A stretch of 64,000 nt of DNA from Sternotherus odoratus. Taxonomy: Eukaryota > Chordata > Testudines > Kinosternidae. The translations under genes were made by a program, and so were the position numbers. Under the pieces are notes generated by a model. It was not told the DNA's origin. It saw only the letters and a list, made by a program, of their open reading frames with translations, and searched no databases. Each line of letters starts with the position of its first letter. Positions within the stretch are counted from its first letter, which is position 1. The stretch spans positions 251,481,644 through 251,545,643 of the forward strand of contig JAVMKO010000001.1 in the NCBI GenBank assembly GCA_032164245.1. The letters run 5' to 3'. Of this stretch, positions 11,135-26,000 are shown one piece after another.

Positions 11135-11293
11135 ATGGCGGAACCGCCCCCGGAGCTGGGCGACAGGGAGATCCGGGACAAGCTCGGCCTGTGGGACCGC
11201 AGGCCCCGGCCCCGGGCGCCTCTCACCGACCGACAGACGGACTCGCTGCTGGAGCTCAAAGCGGCGGCCGAGAACCCGCCCGTCCCGGCCGAG
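11135..11293 (+). CDS. COG3: COG3 exon 1 (residues 1-53)
   Basis: Begins at ATG 11135 and ends before GTGAGC. It encodes [20 protein letters not shown], then [18 protein letters not shown] and ends PVPAE, phase 0. Confidence 0.96.
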
Positions 11294-13996
11294 GTGAGCG
11301 GGGAGGGTCGGGCGCCTCCTCGTTCCGCTCACGGGAGCAGCTGCCACGTAGCCCGGCGGCGCGTGGCCTGGGCCGCCCCCCGGGCTGCTCCCCGGGGGTC
11401 CCGGGCCATCTCCGCCTGCCCAGCGCGTGCCTCCGGGTGCTGCTTTGCCCCGAGGCGCAGGGTGGGGCTCGGAGCCGCATCGATCCCGAGCGGAGCGCCG
11501 GGAGGGGGCCCCGGGACCTCGCTGCGGGGTCAGGAGGCGGCCGGCAGGACGGTGGGGAGTCAGCACAGCCTGGCGCAGGGCGCTGCTCTCCTGGAGGGGA
11601 AATGAGCGAAGTCTTGAGGCGTTAAGAGGGTCTCTCTGGCGTTTCCCCTAAGAGTGAGCTCCAGTGCCTGCCCTGTTCTCCATGTAAATAGCTACATTGC
11701 AGCGATCCCAACGCACTGCTCTGCTCTGGCTTTACCTGCGTTCACGATCCACTTCCTTGTACTGAACTGTTGCAGGGCGCTGTTAATAGTGGCGCTGTTC
11801 CACCCCAGAGTTGGCTCCATTCAAGTATCTGTAGAATCATAGGGTCCTCGGTGGGTCATCTAGTCCAATCCCTTGCACCAAGGCAGGACTATTATCTTCT
11901 AGGGATGGCCAAACTGCTGCTCGTGAGCCACATGTGGCTCTTTTACAGTTGAAGTTTGGCTTGTGGAACCCTCTATTCCCCACCACTCTCCTTCTACCAA
12001 ACGGGGGAAAGAGGGAAGCTTGGGGATTCTGCAGTGCGAAGGAGTGGTGGGGGTAGAGGCTTCTGCCCCGTGCAATACACCTGCTGGGGCTCAGGACTTC
12101 AGCCCAGCTTTTACTGAAGTCCCCCATCACTGACAGGTATGTCTGACTCTCAGACTTCTGAAAATTATCATATGGGGCTCAGAGGATCTGTAAGTTTGGC
12201 CACCCCTGAATCTAGACCATCCCTCAAAGGTGTTTGTCTAACTTGTTCTTAAAATTCTTTAGTGATGGACATTCCATAATCTTCTAGCTAATTTGTTCCA
12301 CTGCAGTTAGAAAGTTTTCCTCATGAAAAACCTAAATCATCCTTGCAGCAATTTAAGGCCATTACTGTTTGTCCTTTCTCAATGGATAAGGAGAACAGTT
12401 TATCACTCTCCTCTTCATAACAATCTTTTCTGTGCTTGAAGATTATGTTCCTCCTCCGTATTCTTTTCTCCTGACTAAACAAACCCAATGTTTTCAAAAT
12501 AATAATCCAGACAGATACAAACTTTGCGTATGGCTTTCATTTTGTAAAGGACTTTAGGGTGCTTTGTTGCCACATAGTTTAAAATCAGCATTGAAAGGGA
12601 GAATATTCATTAAAATACAAGTACGTAAACCCACCTTCCATAATGTCACAAAATGTTAAACGCTAATAAAACATGTGATATCTGATGAGTTGGGAACGGT
12701 AACATGTGGAATACTTGAGTTATAAATGTATTGTTTAGACAGCAAATGTCCTGGTGTAGAGCCTGTCAGTTAAAAAGTGAAGTATTTCCATTTTTTACCT
12801 TCATAAAAATTTGTCTTATTGATTTTTAACAAGAAGCAATGAAATTAAATTATTTTAACCAGAAGGTAGTCAATAATGCATTAGGGTAGTATTGGTTTTC
12901 GTTTTACTAGCGCTGCACAATATCACTCTTGTTTGTCTTATCTGAAAATTGTAATACTGCCAGTACAATTGTTTGAAGCTCTTAAGATTACTTTGATGAA
13001 TAGTGTTGTTAGCATTCCGCATACATATTTCTGCTAAGAAGACAGGCCTGTCTGTATCTTGTCAATAGCTGTTGTTTGTATAAGTCAATTTATTCCGCAC
13101 CCTGAGCATATTTAATTTCCTTGTGTGAAAATCTGAGTCTCTCAATCAGTTTTCTCATTTGTTTGCTAGAAGGAAAAACATACATAGCAACAGATATGTG
13201 CTAGTGAAATTTCCTTAATATATTTAAGATGGGCAATTTGGGTATACATGAAGTAGCTAGAAAGTGTAAAGACATGTTGTTACTGTCTTCAATTTTTCTC
13301 TTTGAATGAGAATTTTTTTTTATAGTTGAATAGAATTATGGTACAGTAACTCCTCACTTAAAGTCGTCCTCGTTAACATTGTTTCGTTGTTATGTTGCTG
13401 ATCAATTAGGGAACATACTTGTATAAAGTTATGTTATGTTCCTTTCTAATGTTTGGTTACCTGCTTTCTCCACGGCTGGGAACCCCCTAAACCCCTTCGC
13501 CCCCTCCCCCCCCAATGGCGCCTCCTGCCTGCTGGCAGACCTCATGGATCAGCGCCTTCCCCTTCCTCTCCCGCGGCAGTCAGCTGGCTTGCTGCATTTA
13601 GGAGGGTGAAGGGAGGAGCCAGAACTCTGCGCATCTTCCCCCTCCCTTCCCTGCCTTCTGCCCACAGCAATCAGCTGGATTACAGCATTCAGAAGGCAGG
13701 GGAGGAGTGAGGACATGGCATGTGAAGAAAAGAGGGAGGAGGTGGGACAGGGAGAAGATATATAATATATAATGCCTTTTGTCTGGCAAAAAATAATAAT
13801 TCTCTGGAACCTAAACCCCCCCATTTACATTAATTCTTATGGGGAAATTGGATTTGCTTAACATTGTTTCACTTAAAGTCACTTTTTTCAGGAACATAAC
13901 TACAACATTAAGTGTGGAGTTACTGTACTTGTTACAAATCCTAGTATTTTGTTAATGCTATTGTATGGACGGAGCTATGAAGAAAAAGAAAACGGA

Positions 13997-14033
<37 letters not shown>

Positions 14034-17000
14034 AAAAAAAGGGAATAAAAATGTTACTACTGAAAAATACTAGGTGAGCTAATTATTTACCTCTAGCTCC
14101 ATTCTGTTCTAGTTGAATTTTACAACAAAGTCATATTTATGAATGATCAACTTCCCTATTCCTTAAATTGTGTTTAATTGAAACGCAATAATTGGTCAGC
14201 AAATTAATAATCCAGATGTTTATAGAAGGGTTACTCGTTCTTGGACAGCATAGTGACCAAAAGGATTAGTGCACATGATAATACACTTGATAATACACTT
14301 TTATGATGTTAAAAGTGATACATGCGATAATACACATGATAATACACTTTTATGATGCTGTTCTGTCATAGACCTAAATTTGTCTTACAAAAGAAGGTAG
14401 GAAAACTGAGGCGATTTTGGGCTTGATTTTTACAGATGCTGAGCACTCTTCACTCCCATTGCTATAAAATGGCATTGTGGGGCTTCAACATCTCTGAAAA
14501 TTGGGCTCTAGCTGACTTGCCTGAGGTCACGCAGCTAGTCAGAATAGAAACCCAGGTCCCTTTGCTCTCAGTCCTGTGTACTATCTAGCCCTTCACTTCT
14601 GGAAATCTAAGTTAAAATTCCACTTCAAGTCAATGACTTTCCCATGCTTTGATCCAGTTTGTCCATATTACAGAACTTCCAGATTGTTTAGCAGGCCTGG
14701 CAAACCCTGCCCAAGCAAGGGTTAGGATTAAATGGTGGCAGAGCCTTGCAACCTGACCCAACTCCAATGAGACCCCACTACAAAGGTCAGGTGTGTGTTG
14801 GATCAGAAAACAACCTGAATCGGTCTTGTTTGGATTTCTAATTATATTTTTATAATTGTGATATTGAGATATTGTTTACTTTATTGTATATTAATTTAAA
14901 ATTAAACATTATTTTTTAAAAAGTAATTTAACTAAACTGATCGGATTTTTATGTACAGCTTCCAATTGAAGATTTATGCAGTTTAACATCACAGTCACTA
15001 AGTGTCGCATTGGCTGCAGCAATACCTGAATCAACAGAGGATATCCTCTTGAAAGGATTCACCACTTTGGGAATGGAAGATGAAAGAATTGAAACTGCAC
15101 AGCAGGTAAATCACACCAGATTGCTTTACAATCTTAGAGGCATAACTTGGGTGCGAAAATTCTTCCCAGTGAATTTGTGGAGCTTTAGTACTGTGTGCCT
15201 TTCTTAGGTTTTTATAAAACTGTTTTGTTAGCATTTAAGAGAGATGCAAAACAATCGAAGAAAAGAAAACTTGAACATCTTGGTTGTGCAATAGTAGATG
15301 TTTTTCTTGTGTTGAGTGACTAAAACATCTCCAAAGAACTGTGGTGCTGCCCGCAGAATATTGCATGTCAATCCCATAATGTTTGCAATGAGATAGACCA
15401 GGGGTCTCAAGCCTGCGGGCTGCATGCGGCTCGCGGGGTTATTTTCTGTGACCTGCCAAGCTCCCCGCGCCTCTCTGCTCCCTCAGAGTTATTTCCGCAG
15501 CATGGCAAACTCCCCTCCCCCTCCCCCCAGAGCAACGCATCCCTGCTTCTCTGCTTACCTATAGAGGCTTCCTGGGGAGTGGGGCGGAGCTTAGTGCTTT
15601 CCAGGAGAGGGTGAGGGGGAGCCGGAGCCGTGTGCTCGGGAGGAGGAGGAGAAGAGGTGGGTGGGGATTTGGGGAAGGGGTTGGAATGGGGGTGGGGAAG
15701 AGGCAGGGAAGGGTCGACTTTTCATGGAAGGGGTGGAGTCGGGTGTGTGTGTCAGTGATGCGGCCTTCCGGGCCAATGTACTAGTCCTCATGTAACCCTC
15801 CTGGTGATTCGAGTTTAGCACTGTCTATCTCAGAATCTCAATGTTGTGCTCTAGGAACCTGATGGAGATGGCATTCTACCTTCTTCCTTTAGTTAGATTT
15901 AGGTAGATTTGGTAGATTTGTGCTCTGCTAGATTCTGGGCTATCTGAATCGTTGTTAAATATTTAAGTTTTTTTTTCCCTTTAATAATGAAAGATGCACA
16001 TGTTGTAGTGCAATTCATCATCTGTATCCTGTTGATTGTTTTGGAACTCCAGATATGATGGTTTCTCTAATTGTTTCTTTGTAATGTCTGGGTTGCTGAC
16101 AATCTAAAAATCTTTGTTCTAGTTCTTCTCATGGTTTGCTCAGCTGCAGGCCCAGATGGATCAAGATGAAGGTGCTAAGTACAGGTATGACTTCCATTTG
16201 TTGAATTTTATCAGTATAATTTTTAGTCTCAGCACATAGCAACAGTTTCTAAACTAGAAGTGAAATTTTGCTTTTATGTATATATCAATTCCTCCATAGC
16301 CATATTGCAGCATATGATATGTAGGATTTTATCCTGTCCACTAATATACATGCATCTAATTTTTCAGCATGCTATGACACTTTTCCCAGTTATGTTTAAT
16401 TTGTATCTATTTTCACCTGACTGACTTTCTTTCTTCAGTGTGGGAAGGACTACTTTCAACTGACTTTAGCTGTTTATCAGCTGTTCATAAAGAGTTGTGT
16501 CTGAAACACTTCTGAGTGGCTAATGATTGTAGATATTTCTACTGTGGCTAGTGCCACAGTGTTGAGTTGTCACATCCAAAATTAAGAGAGTGCATTATAT
16601 TTTACTGTAAAGTAACCTCTTTTCCCTATCGGTTTTTACGGTCTGCTTGTTCTCTGTCCTTTATTGTGGGAAGAGTTTTGTGTTGTATTTGGGAAATGGT
16701 ACGACTTAGGCTTATTCTGAGCCCATACTTGTGAACCTGTAGCAAAGGTGGAGAGTTGTGCCCCTGTTCTGTCTCTTATGATGTGTTTCTGATGCATGGC
16801 AGTAGTGTTTTTAGATCACAGATGGAAAAGTGGTCTGTTAGAGGGCTATGCTGTATCCCTTTTAGGTGGAAGAGTCTAGAAAAGAGTGTTTCCCTTACTA
16901 TTCTGGGGATTACACAAGTCTGAGGAGAGTTTGTGATTTTACATACCTTGTATATGTGCTAAAATAGAGCACAATAGTTGAGGCCTAAGAGCCATTAGTT

Positions 17001-20000
17001 TTGAAATTCCTTTTTGATTTAAATTGGACACTTAACATTATTTTGATTTATGCTTAATAGTGCTTGAAAATTGATGTCTCAATCAGTTTTAAAACAGAAT
17101 CTATGACCGGTGATCTTAAATATCAGGTCAGTTTGTGATTTAAGATTTTATTATACATTGTTTTTTGTTCTATACATTTACTTCCTGCAACTGATCTGCT
17201 CTTTTCTAGAGAGGTTTCTGGGTCCTCAGGAAAATGGAGTAAATAGCGCTATGTATTGGTTATATTTTTAAATATATAAAGGAAAGCATTACCCTTTTCC
17301 TTTGTGGTTCTCTTTTCTAGACAGATGAGGGATTATTTGTCTGGATTTCAGGAGCAATGTGATGCTATATTGAATGACGTGAACAGTGCTCTTCAACATT
17401 TGGAGTCTTTGCAGAAACAGTATCTCTTTGTGTCCACCAAGACAGGAACACTGCATGAAGCCTGTGAGCAGCTTTTGAAAGAACAGGTAATTTGTGATAT
17501 GGTAGTTACTGAAGATTTTAAAATTGAATGGTACCAAAAAATCAAGTCCTCTGTTTACAGAACAGGCATCTCGTGGGCAGCGATGGCAGTGCACGATTTA
17601 CTCCTGAGGGAATTCTGTGCCAAAAAAATAAAAATTCTGCACATAATATTTTCAAATTCTGCAAATTGTGTTTGTCAGTAAATAAATGTGGAGGCTCCAA
17701 CATAGCAGTGGGGAGCACAGCCCACTGGCTGCATGGAGGTGGGAGATCACCCCGCAGCCTTCCCTTACTCTGGGACACAGACTCGGTGGAGAGCTGCACC
17801 CGACCCTGATATAGCACTAGGGCAGAAACACAACAGGGCTCTGCCTCTCCACACCAGGTGTGGACAGGCTGGCTTAGCCCAGCAGGATCCAAGTATGGAG
17901 GGGTTTAGTGAGGGTGGATTCAGGTGTGTGGTGAGGGGGTGTGGATAAGGGGTTGGCGCAGTCAGGGGAAAGGAAGGGGGACTTGGGAGGATAGGGTCCT
18001 GGGTGAGCAGTTAGAGTGTGGGGTTTCGTGAGGGGGCCATCAGGGGGCAAGGAGCAGAGGGGCTTAGAGGGTGGGGTCCCTGGGGTGTGTATTTGGGGTG
18101 GGGGGGATCTCTGGAGGGGGCAGTCAGGGGACAAGAAGCGGGGTGGTGGTGGATGGGTTGGGAATTCTGAGGAGGGCAGTTGGGGTGGAAAGTGGGGAGG
18201 GCATTGGATAGGGGGTGAGGCCAGGCTATTTGGGGAGGCACAGCCTTCCCTACCTAGCCCTCTGTACAATTTTGGAACCGCAGTGTGGCCCTCTGGCTAA
18301 AAGGTTTGCCCACCCCTGCCCTAGATTGTGTGCCTGTAAAGACAATATTGTAGACTGTCAGTTATCCAGGATGATAGGGAAAAAATTAATCCTGGTTAAT
18401 AAAATCCCGGATAATCACCATCCATAGGAAATATGGGTAGGGGGGTTGGTTCACCAGTCAGCCTGTGCTGGGGAGAGGGGGTGTTGGTTCACTGGCTGCC
18501 CTGCGCTCTGGTGGGGTTTTTTTTGTGTGTGTTTGGGGCGGCAACAAAGGCAGAGCTGGCCCTGCGAGTTGCGCGTATTTTTTTTTTTATGTCCTGGTTA
18601 ATTCACATCCTGGTTAGCCCAATCCTGGATAATCGAGAGTCTATTGTACACTAGAGAATAGCATTTAGTGGTAACATTTCTTTCTTTAATTCAGAGGTTA
18701 GTACATGACAAGATTTGTGCCTTTTGCAGTTTTTTAGTGGTCGGTTACGTAGTTAGCAAAATCTGATCTAATTTTCTTCACGTCTTATTTGAAACCTAAA
18801 TTGTTCATTAAGTTGCTTAGTCTTTTATTTGCTCCGTTTGAACAGGCGGAACTTGTTGACCTGGCTGAAAATATCCAACAGAAACTCTCATATTTTAATG
18901 AACTAGAAAATATTAACACAGTAAGTATTTTTATTTCTTATAATCTTAGAAATTGAAGTAGGCTATTTTAATCACCTCAGTTCTGTGACCAAAAGTATTT
19001 ATTTCTGATGTTTTCTTACTTCTTCTGATTGATGTATTTTCTTTTTTTAAAGAAATTAAATTCTCCCACGTTGTCAGTGAACAGTGAAGGATTTATTCCT
19101 ATGCTTGCTAAGCTTGATGATTGTATTACATATATTTCATCACATGTAAGTAACTTAACATTTTGTATTTTTAATTAAATCTTAAACACTTTAGGGATAC
19201 ATATTCTAGATAGTTTGGATTTTTATAAATGTGTTTATTTTTACAGAGGAAAAAAAACAAAGATGACATTTTTTGCTCTTTAAAATGTATCTGATCTGCA
19301 TACATTTAGTCCACGTATGTTTAAGTTTATAAACCTGGTACAGTTAGCGTGCATTGGATACTTTTTACCAATTACTTTTAAAAGTACAGTGGAATCCTGC
19401 TATAACACGACAAATGGGATCCAAGAAATCCCATTGCGCTAAATGTGGGGTCGCATTATAGCGGGGTCTCAGTCTCCGGCAGGCGGGGGCTGCAGCTTCT
19501 CTCCCTGCTGCCCCACGTGCCTGCCGGGCACAGAGAACTCCCGGGCTGCAGCCTGGGAGTTCTCTGTGGAAGCTGTGGCCCCGGGGGCCAGCCGGGGGCA
19601 GGCGACACTGGTGCCTGCTGCCCCGGAGTCCCCTGTACCAGCAGGCGCAGGGCCACTGCTTCTCTCCCCCATTGGGAGAGAAGCAGCGGCCCTGGGCCTG
19701 CCGGGACAGGGGACTCCTGCATGCCCCTGCTCCCAGCAGGTTACAGGGCTGCAAGCGCCAGCGTTGCCTGCCCGGGACAGGGGACTCCGGGGCTGCAAGC
19801 GCCGGTGTCCCCTGCCCCCGGCAGGTGCGGGGGCAGTAGCTTTCAGAGAAGCCACTGCTGGAAGCCACTGCCCCACGCTTGCCGGAACAAGGGACTCTGG
19901 GGCTGCAGGTGCCAGTGTCCCCTGCCCCCGACAGGCGCGGAGGCCACGGCTTCCACAGAGAACTCCGGGGCTGCAGTCTCCAGCCCCAGAGTTCTCTGTC

Positions 20001-23000
20001 CCGGCAGGCGCGGGGCTTCAGCTTTTCTCCCCTGCTGGGCAGCAGGGAGAGAAGCCACGGCCCCTCGCCTGCAGTCTGAGGTTCTCCGTCCCTTGCAGGC
20101 CTGGCTGCCTGCCGGGGACAGAGAACAAGGACTTGAGAGCTACGGTATAATTGTGCTATATCCGGGTTCGCGTTATACCGGGGTGCGTTATACCGGGGAT
20201 CCACTGTACCATAACTTTTAAACTTTTACCATAACTGCCACATTTAAAATGCTTTTCTTTGTTCTTTGCAGCCTAATTTTAAAGATTATCCCGTGTATTT
20301 GGTTAAGTTTAAACAATGTCTTTCTAAAGCTATGCACCTTATGAAAACATACACTGTGAACACACTACAGAACCTCACAAGCCAGTTGATAAAAAGGGTA
20401 AGTTGGGTAAGCAGGTACGGACTGACTTGATTTGTCTGATGTATTTGTAGTAATCCATTTATAATAGTGTTAAATGTAAAAAAAATGTGTTTTTCATTTA
20501 TAAGACTTGCTGTGGGAAAGGGGTCACCAATATAAAAGTTTGAGAACCACTTCCTTAGAACCTGGAACTTCTTTTAATATTAATTTGACTGATATTATCA
20601 TTACACCGTTGTATTAGACAAGCATATTTTGGTAGTATGGCCGATTTAAATACTTTCTTTTAATTAATTTGTAGCACACGTTAGTTTACACTGCTCTGGG
20701 GTGGCTGCAGTGCTGCAATGACAGGTGAAAATAACCCAAGTGATATCTTGTTAATAATAGGCTGTAAAGATGAATTTGTAAAAGGAAGAAAGGGGAGTTA
20801 GGTGACCAGCTTCCATTGACTTTCAATGGGAGTTAAATACCTAACTACCCTTTGTGCCTATGTAGATCTCCCCTAAAAAGCTTTCAGAGATAATAAAAAT
20901 CTGAGTAGGAAGATTACATATTTGACCATACAATATATCTTTGGCTGAAATCTGGTGGGAATAAATTATTTCTGTGAGAGTTTTGTAGCCCGATTCAGAA
21001 GATTTGTGGGTGGGGGAAATGGGCCCATATCCGTTCTCAGAACTTGTGTGTGCGCACACTAACTATTGCCATTCAGACTTCTGTTACATTGTATACATTG
21101 TGGTAGACCCAGGGCAGGCAGCTGCCAGAAGGACCTGTAATTAGAAGGGTTACTACAGGGGAATGAGGTCCAGCTGAGCAAGGCTGCCACAGCCAGGAGC
21201 AGGGCCAGCTGAGGCCAGTTAAGGAGACTGCCAGAGCCCTTTAAAGAGACTCCTCCCCAGGGAGGAGCGTGGGAGTTTGAGGAGTGAGTTGGAGGCAGTA
21301 GGAGTGAATTTGGTGAAAGCAGAGGAGTGTGCAGAGTAAGTGGAGGGAAGCAGGGACGGAGAGGCTGCTGGCAGGCAGGGGAAGGGAACAAAGGGTCCCT
21401 CCCAGGGGGAACCTAGCTTTCCTAGCCTGCAGGAGCCTGGCCCTGCGAGAGAGAGACAGGGAGAGGGCTGCTAAGGAGCAGCAGAAAGACGGGGTCTGCT
21501 TCAGCCTGGTCAGGGCGCCAGTGCTGTGTCAGAACCCAAAAGGACTTGAGTCAGGGGAGCAGAGGAGCCACCTTGTCACAACATTTTCAGAGGTAACTTA
21601 TTATGTCTCCTTTGTTTTTATTTTACATGTTTTCCTTTTTTATTTCCTTCTGTTGTCTTCCTTTCAGTGTCTCCATTTTCTTTCTTTGGCTGCATTGCTC
21701 TCTCTCCCTTTTTCCCCATTTTTTTTCCAGTTTCTCCCTTTCTTGTCTCCCCATCCCAAGAATCTCTCTTGCTCCCCACTTCCTCAGTCTCACATCTTTT
21801 CTAATCTCTCTCTGCAGTCTCTCCCTCCTATATCCCCTGCAAACTAAGGATCTGTCTACAATGCACAATTCCCCCCCTCCCCCAATAAAAAAACCCAACA
21901 AAACCCAACACCAACAAAAAAACCCAGACCCATGCAGTGGTCTCAGCCTGGGTCAGCTGAGTTGGGCTTGTGCTATGGGGCTAAAAACATCAGTGTAGAT
22001 GCTTGAGCTCTCTCCATGTCATAGGCTGAATCTTGCTGCTACTTCCCCTCCATCCCTCTCTGTGTGGAGTGGCCTGGGAGGAGGAGAGGGAGATGAGCCA
22101 GTGGCTAAATTATCCAGAAGGTATTCAAAAGCGAAAGGCTCTTTTTTCTGTTCTCCATTTGTTCTGCTCTCCATTCTGGTCTATTACTAGAACAGGTAAA
22201 AAAGCTTTTGCCCTGCACTGAGCTGAGCCATGGAAGGCAAGGCAAATGCCTGAGACTCTGGCTACCCAGTTCAGACTTGGCGGGGAGGGAGTTGTATTTT
22301 AACTCAACCTCTCAGTTCCAGGTTTTCCAGGATAGATGTTAGGTTTCCATTTCTCAGTAGTCACCATTGCTGGTTAATCAGTGGAACAGCATTGGCAGGT
22401 TTCAGAGGAAATGGCATTGTGACTGTGTTTTAGTGGAGAAAAAGGGAGAGAAGTAAAAATGAAAGTGTGCAATAAATGTTCTAACCCTTGCTGCTCTCGT
22501 CTTTAATATTGTTCTCCCAGGTGGGTTTATATGAGTTTTGCGAGAGTGCTGGCCTTTGGCACACTGAATTAGAAAAGCATAAAAAGGTCATAAAAGTACA
22601 AAAATTTCACAAAATAGTTCCTCAAAAGCTTAAATGTTTCCACCAGTTAATACTATAAGCTAAATATAGAGGAATCTTATTTATCATTTTGTGCTTTCTC
22701 TTTTCAGGATCCTTCATCTGTGCCAAATTCTGACAATGCCTTCACACTATTTTACGTAAAATTCAGAGCTGCTGCTCCCAAAGTTAGGGTAAGTAGCTTG
22801 GTAATTAATAGTTGACAGTGAAGCCATAAAATGAGTTTTAAATTCATTGTTAATGCTAATATGTGGTCTGCAGTTTATTTCTGTTTTAAGGATAGTGTTC
22901 AGGTCTTCCTTCCTATGTTAGAAAATGGTGAATTTCTTAATTACTAGATGATGAACATTAATTTTTTACCCGTCGTTTGTATGAAGCTGTGTTTTGGATG

Positions 23001-26000
23001 GAAATTGATGTATTTTTAATTTAATTCCAACAGCATTTTAAAATTGTTTGAAGCATAAGCTTTTGTGGGCTAATACCCACTTCGACGGATGCAAGCTTGC
23101 ACATCTTGCATTCGACTAAGTGGGTATTAGTCCACGAAAGCTTATGTTTCAATACTTTAGTTAGTCTTTAAGGTGCCACAGGACTCTTTGTTACCTCTGC
23201 TATTCTAGACTAACTCGGCTACCTCTCTGATTCTTAAAATTGTTTGTTATTAGTTAAATAAAATCACCTTTACATGTTCTGATACTTTTTTTTTTCTTCT
23301 GTAAGTATCAAAGCATATTTTGAATTTAAAACAATTATTAAACAAGGGAAATATCTGTAGCTAGTGAATCAATCTGATTGTTTCTAGTCATCTCATCTTT
23401 CAAGATTTTAGAATTATTGGCTGTCAACCTCTTGCCTCATTTTTGACAGATTGGGAGAGGGAAACAAGCTTTCCTGTTTTTATTTTTCTTAATTTTTCTC
23501 AACTTTGAACAAACTAAATATTGAAATGAATGAGTTGAATAAACCAGAATGACGAAAATATTCTCTCTCCAGCTGCAGAAGAGACTACCGGTGTGTTAAA
23601 AGTTGGTTTAGCGCTTCAACAAACTCTTGTTCCAATTGCTTTAGCCAGTGTCTTCCACCAATTCAGTGGTTTGATTTTCTTTAAAATTTCAGCAACAAAC
23701 ATACTGCTTTATTATTTTTATTTAATTGATTTTGATAGGTTATAGTGGTAATAAGCCTTAATGTAGGTTGTCATAATTTCAAAAATAATTTTAAATAGAT
23801 GTATTTTAAAAAAGAAAAATGTTTACATTTGAGAGTGATTTTTTTTATTAAAAATATTTTTTATCCACCCTTAATGTGCTTGTTCATGTTTTTTTTTTCC
23901 CAATATAGACTCTTATTGAGCAAATAGAGCAAAGATCTGAGAAGATGCCAGAGTGAGTTTAAGTTAATAAATTTATTTTCATGTGTTTGAAATTCTGGAA
24001 ACTTGGAATATTTTACTTCAGTTAAAAATACGGAGTTAAATAAATACTACTTTTTGGAAAAAAATAACTACTACTAATAACTTTTTGTTTTGTTTTGAAA
24101 CTATGTGGCAGAAAAGTTAGAATACTGGCAATACTGACCTGAAAATCTAAATCTCTTGTACACGGTTGTTTGGCGTTTTTTGTTTTTGGCTAGGTACCAG
24201 CAACTTCTGAATGAAATCCATCAATGTTACCTTGCTCAGCGGGAACACCTGCTAGGCCCTAGTATTACTAGTACTGTAACGGAATTAACCGGTCAGAACA
24301 ACAGAGATCATTGTGCTCTGGTAAGAATCTTAGGGGTGGTTTTTTTTAATATGTTTTCAGATTTCTTTAACAAAATTCAAATTCCTTTCTAGATCCAACC
24401 AGTCCTGGATGAAATGACAGATTTCCAGAAATTTTATTAGTGTGAAGTTTTTGTCCAGTTTTCAGTAAAGTTTTTGGGAGTTTTCCCCTTGTAAAATCTG
24501 TGCTTCTCCTCACAAAGTGATACTGACAAAAAGTGATCCTCTTTTAAACTTTGCCCAGTGCATGCAAAAACAAAAACTTACCTGAAGGAGCTTTCACTTG
24601 TTTGGCAAAATCAGTGCTAGAGCTCTAGTACCTCCTTTTCAACATAGTGTAATTTTGAACAGATGACAGAGTAAACTCCAAATTAGTCTTATCTGTAGCA
24701 GCAATTACTAACATACCTTTCAATGAAAATGCAATAAAGATACAATTTGTTAATTAAGTATTTGTATTTATTAAATGCAGGTACGAAGTGGCTGTGCCTT
24801 TATGGTCCATGTGTGCCAGGATGAACACCAGCTTTACAATGAGTTTTTCACAAAACCAACACCAAAATTGGAGTAGGTAGTACATGCTATTCTTGTTTTA
24901 TTGCATACCATGTTTAATGTACTTTATTCAGGTTCTGATACTGTGCCTATCATTGTAGTGTCTGGGCACCTGGGCATAAATTCTCTCTGGTTCATCTCAC
25001 TGGGAAGTTAACACTGATGTATAACAATATTTATTTAAATGTCAAAATTAACTAATTAAGTGATAATTAAAGCACATGTGAAAAGAGGGATGTTGATACG
25101 AAAATCTACACAATCTACTTTGACGTCATTTTAGTGTCGTGTTGTTGGGCGGGGAGGGAGCTTGAGGAAAATACTTCCATTCATTTTTTCCAGTTGGTCC
25201 CTTGAAGCCTAAAGCTAATGGGGAGAAGCAAAGGCCATCGGAGCCTTATTAAAGGGAAGCCAAGCTCCCAAAGACCAGAAGGGTATCTGAGTCTCATTTG
25301 GGGAACTATACCCAAGGAGCCCTTTGGAGCCTAATTGGGGATCATGCTACAGTGAGGAGGAGCCCAGGGATATCTAATCTCCATCAAAGAGGAGCCAAAT
25401 TATGAAGCCCGGCAAAGCACAAATGATCGAATTTTTAACACCTGCTGAGTAATGTCCAATTTTCACATCTTGACTGGACAGACCCAGGAAGAATATCAGT
25501 ACACCTGTCTCATTTGCCCTTCAGTTCAACCCCTGGCATTGTTGGGAATATGTAAACATTGATTATTCAGATTAGGGACACTACAAGAAGATGAGTACTT
25601 GTGACACATTAGAGACTAATAAATTTATTTGGGCTTTTATAAGCTTTTGTGGGCTAAAACCCACTTCATCAGATGCATAGAGTGGAACATGCAGTAAGAA
25701 GATAGATGTATAAAAATATACAGAGAACATGAAAAGATAGAGGTTGCCATGCCAACTTTAAGAGACTAATTAATTAAGGTGAGGTATTATCAGCAGGATA
25801 AAAAAAATCTTTTGTAATGATAATCAGGATGGCCCATTTCAAACAGTAGACAAGAAGGTGTGAGTAACAGTAGTGGAAAACTAAGCATGGGGAAATAGTT
25901 TTCAGTGTGTTTAATGATCCAGCCACTTCCAGTCCTTATTCAAGCGTAATTTAATGGTATCCAGTTTGCAAATTAATTCTGCTTCTGCAGTTTCTCATTG

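Larger units (their letters stand above)
10530..11620 (+). promoter_or_regulatory. COG3: CpG-island promoter of COG3
   Basis: CpG-dense, GC-rich DNA surrounding the first COG3 exon, unlike the A/T-rich flanks. It contains a CRE, two ETS-type sites and a perfect inverted repeat, and no clear TATA box, as usual for housekeeping genes. The transcription start is likely near 10900-11100. Long ORFs in several frames and on both strands are GC-rich artefacts. Confidence 0.8.

Noticed and set aside
10928..11625. Long ORFs antisense to and overlapping COG3 exon 1
   Set aside because: CpG-island artefacts; only the frame starting at 11135 continues through spliced exons with family similarity.
19365..20221. 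Overlapping ORFs of 235-279 residues on both strands
   Set aside because: They lie wholly within a transposon-like element with inverted ends and are stop-free only because of GC richness; no protein family is recognisable.
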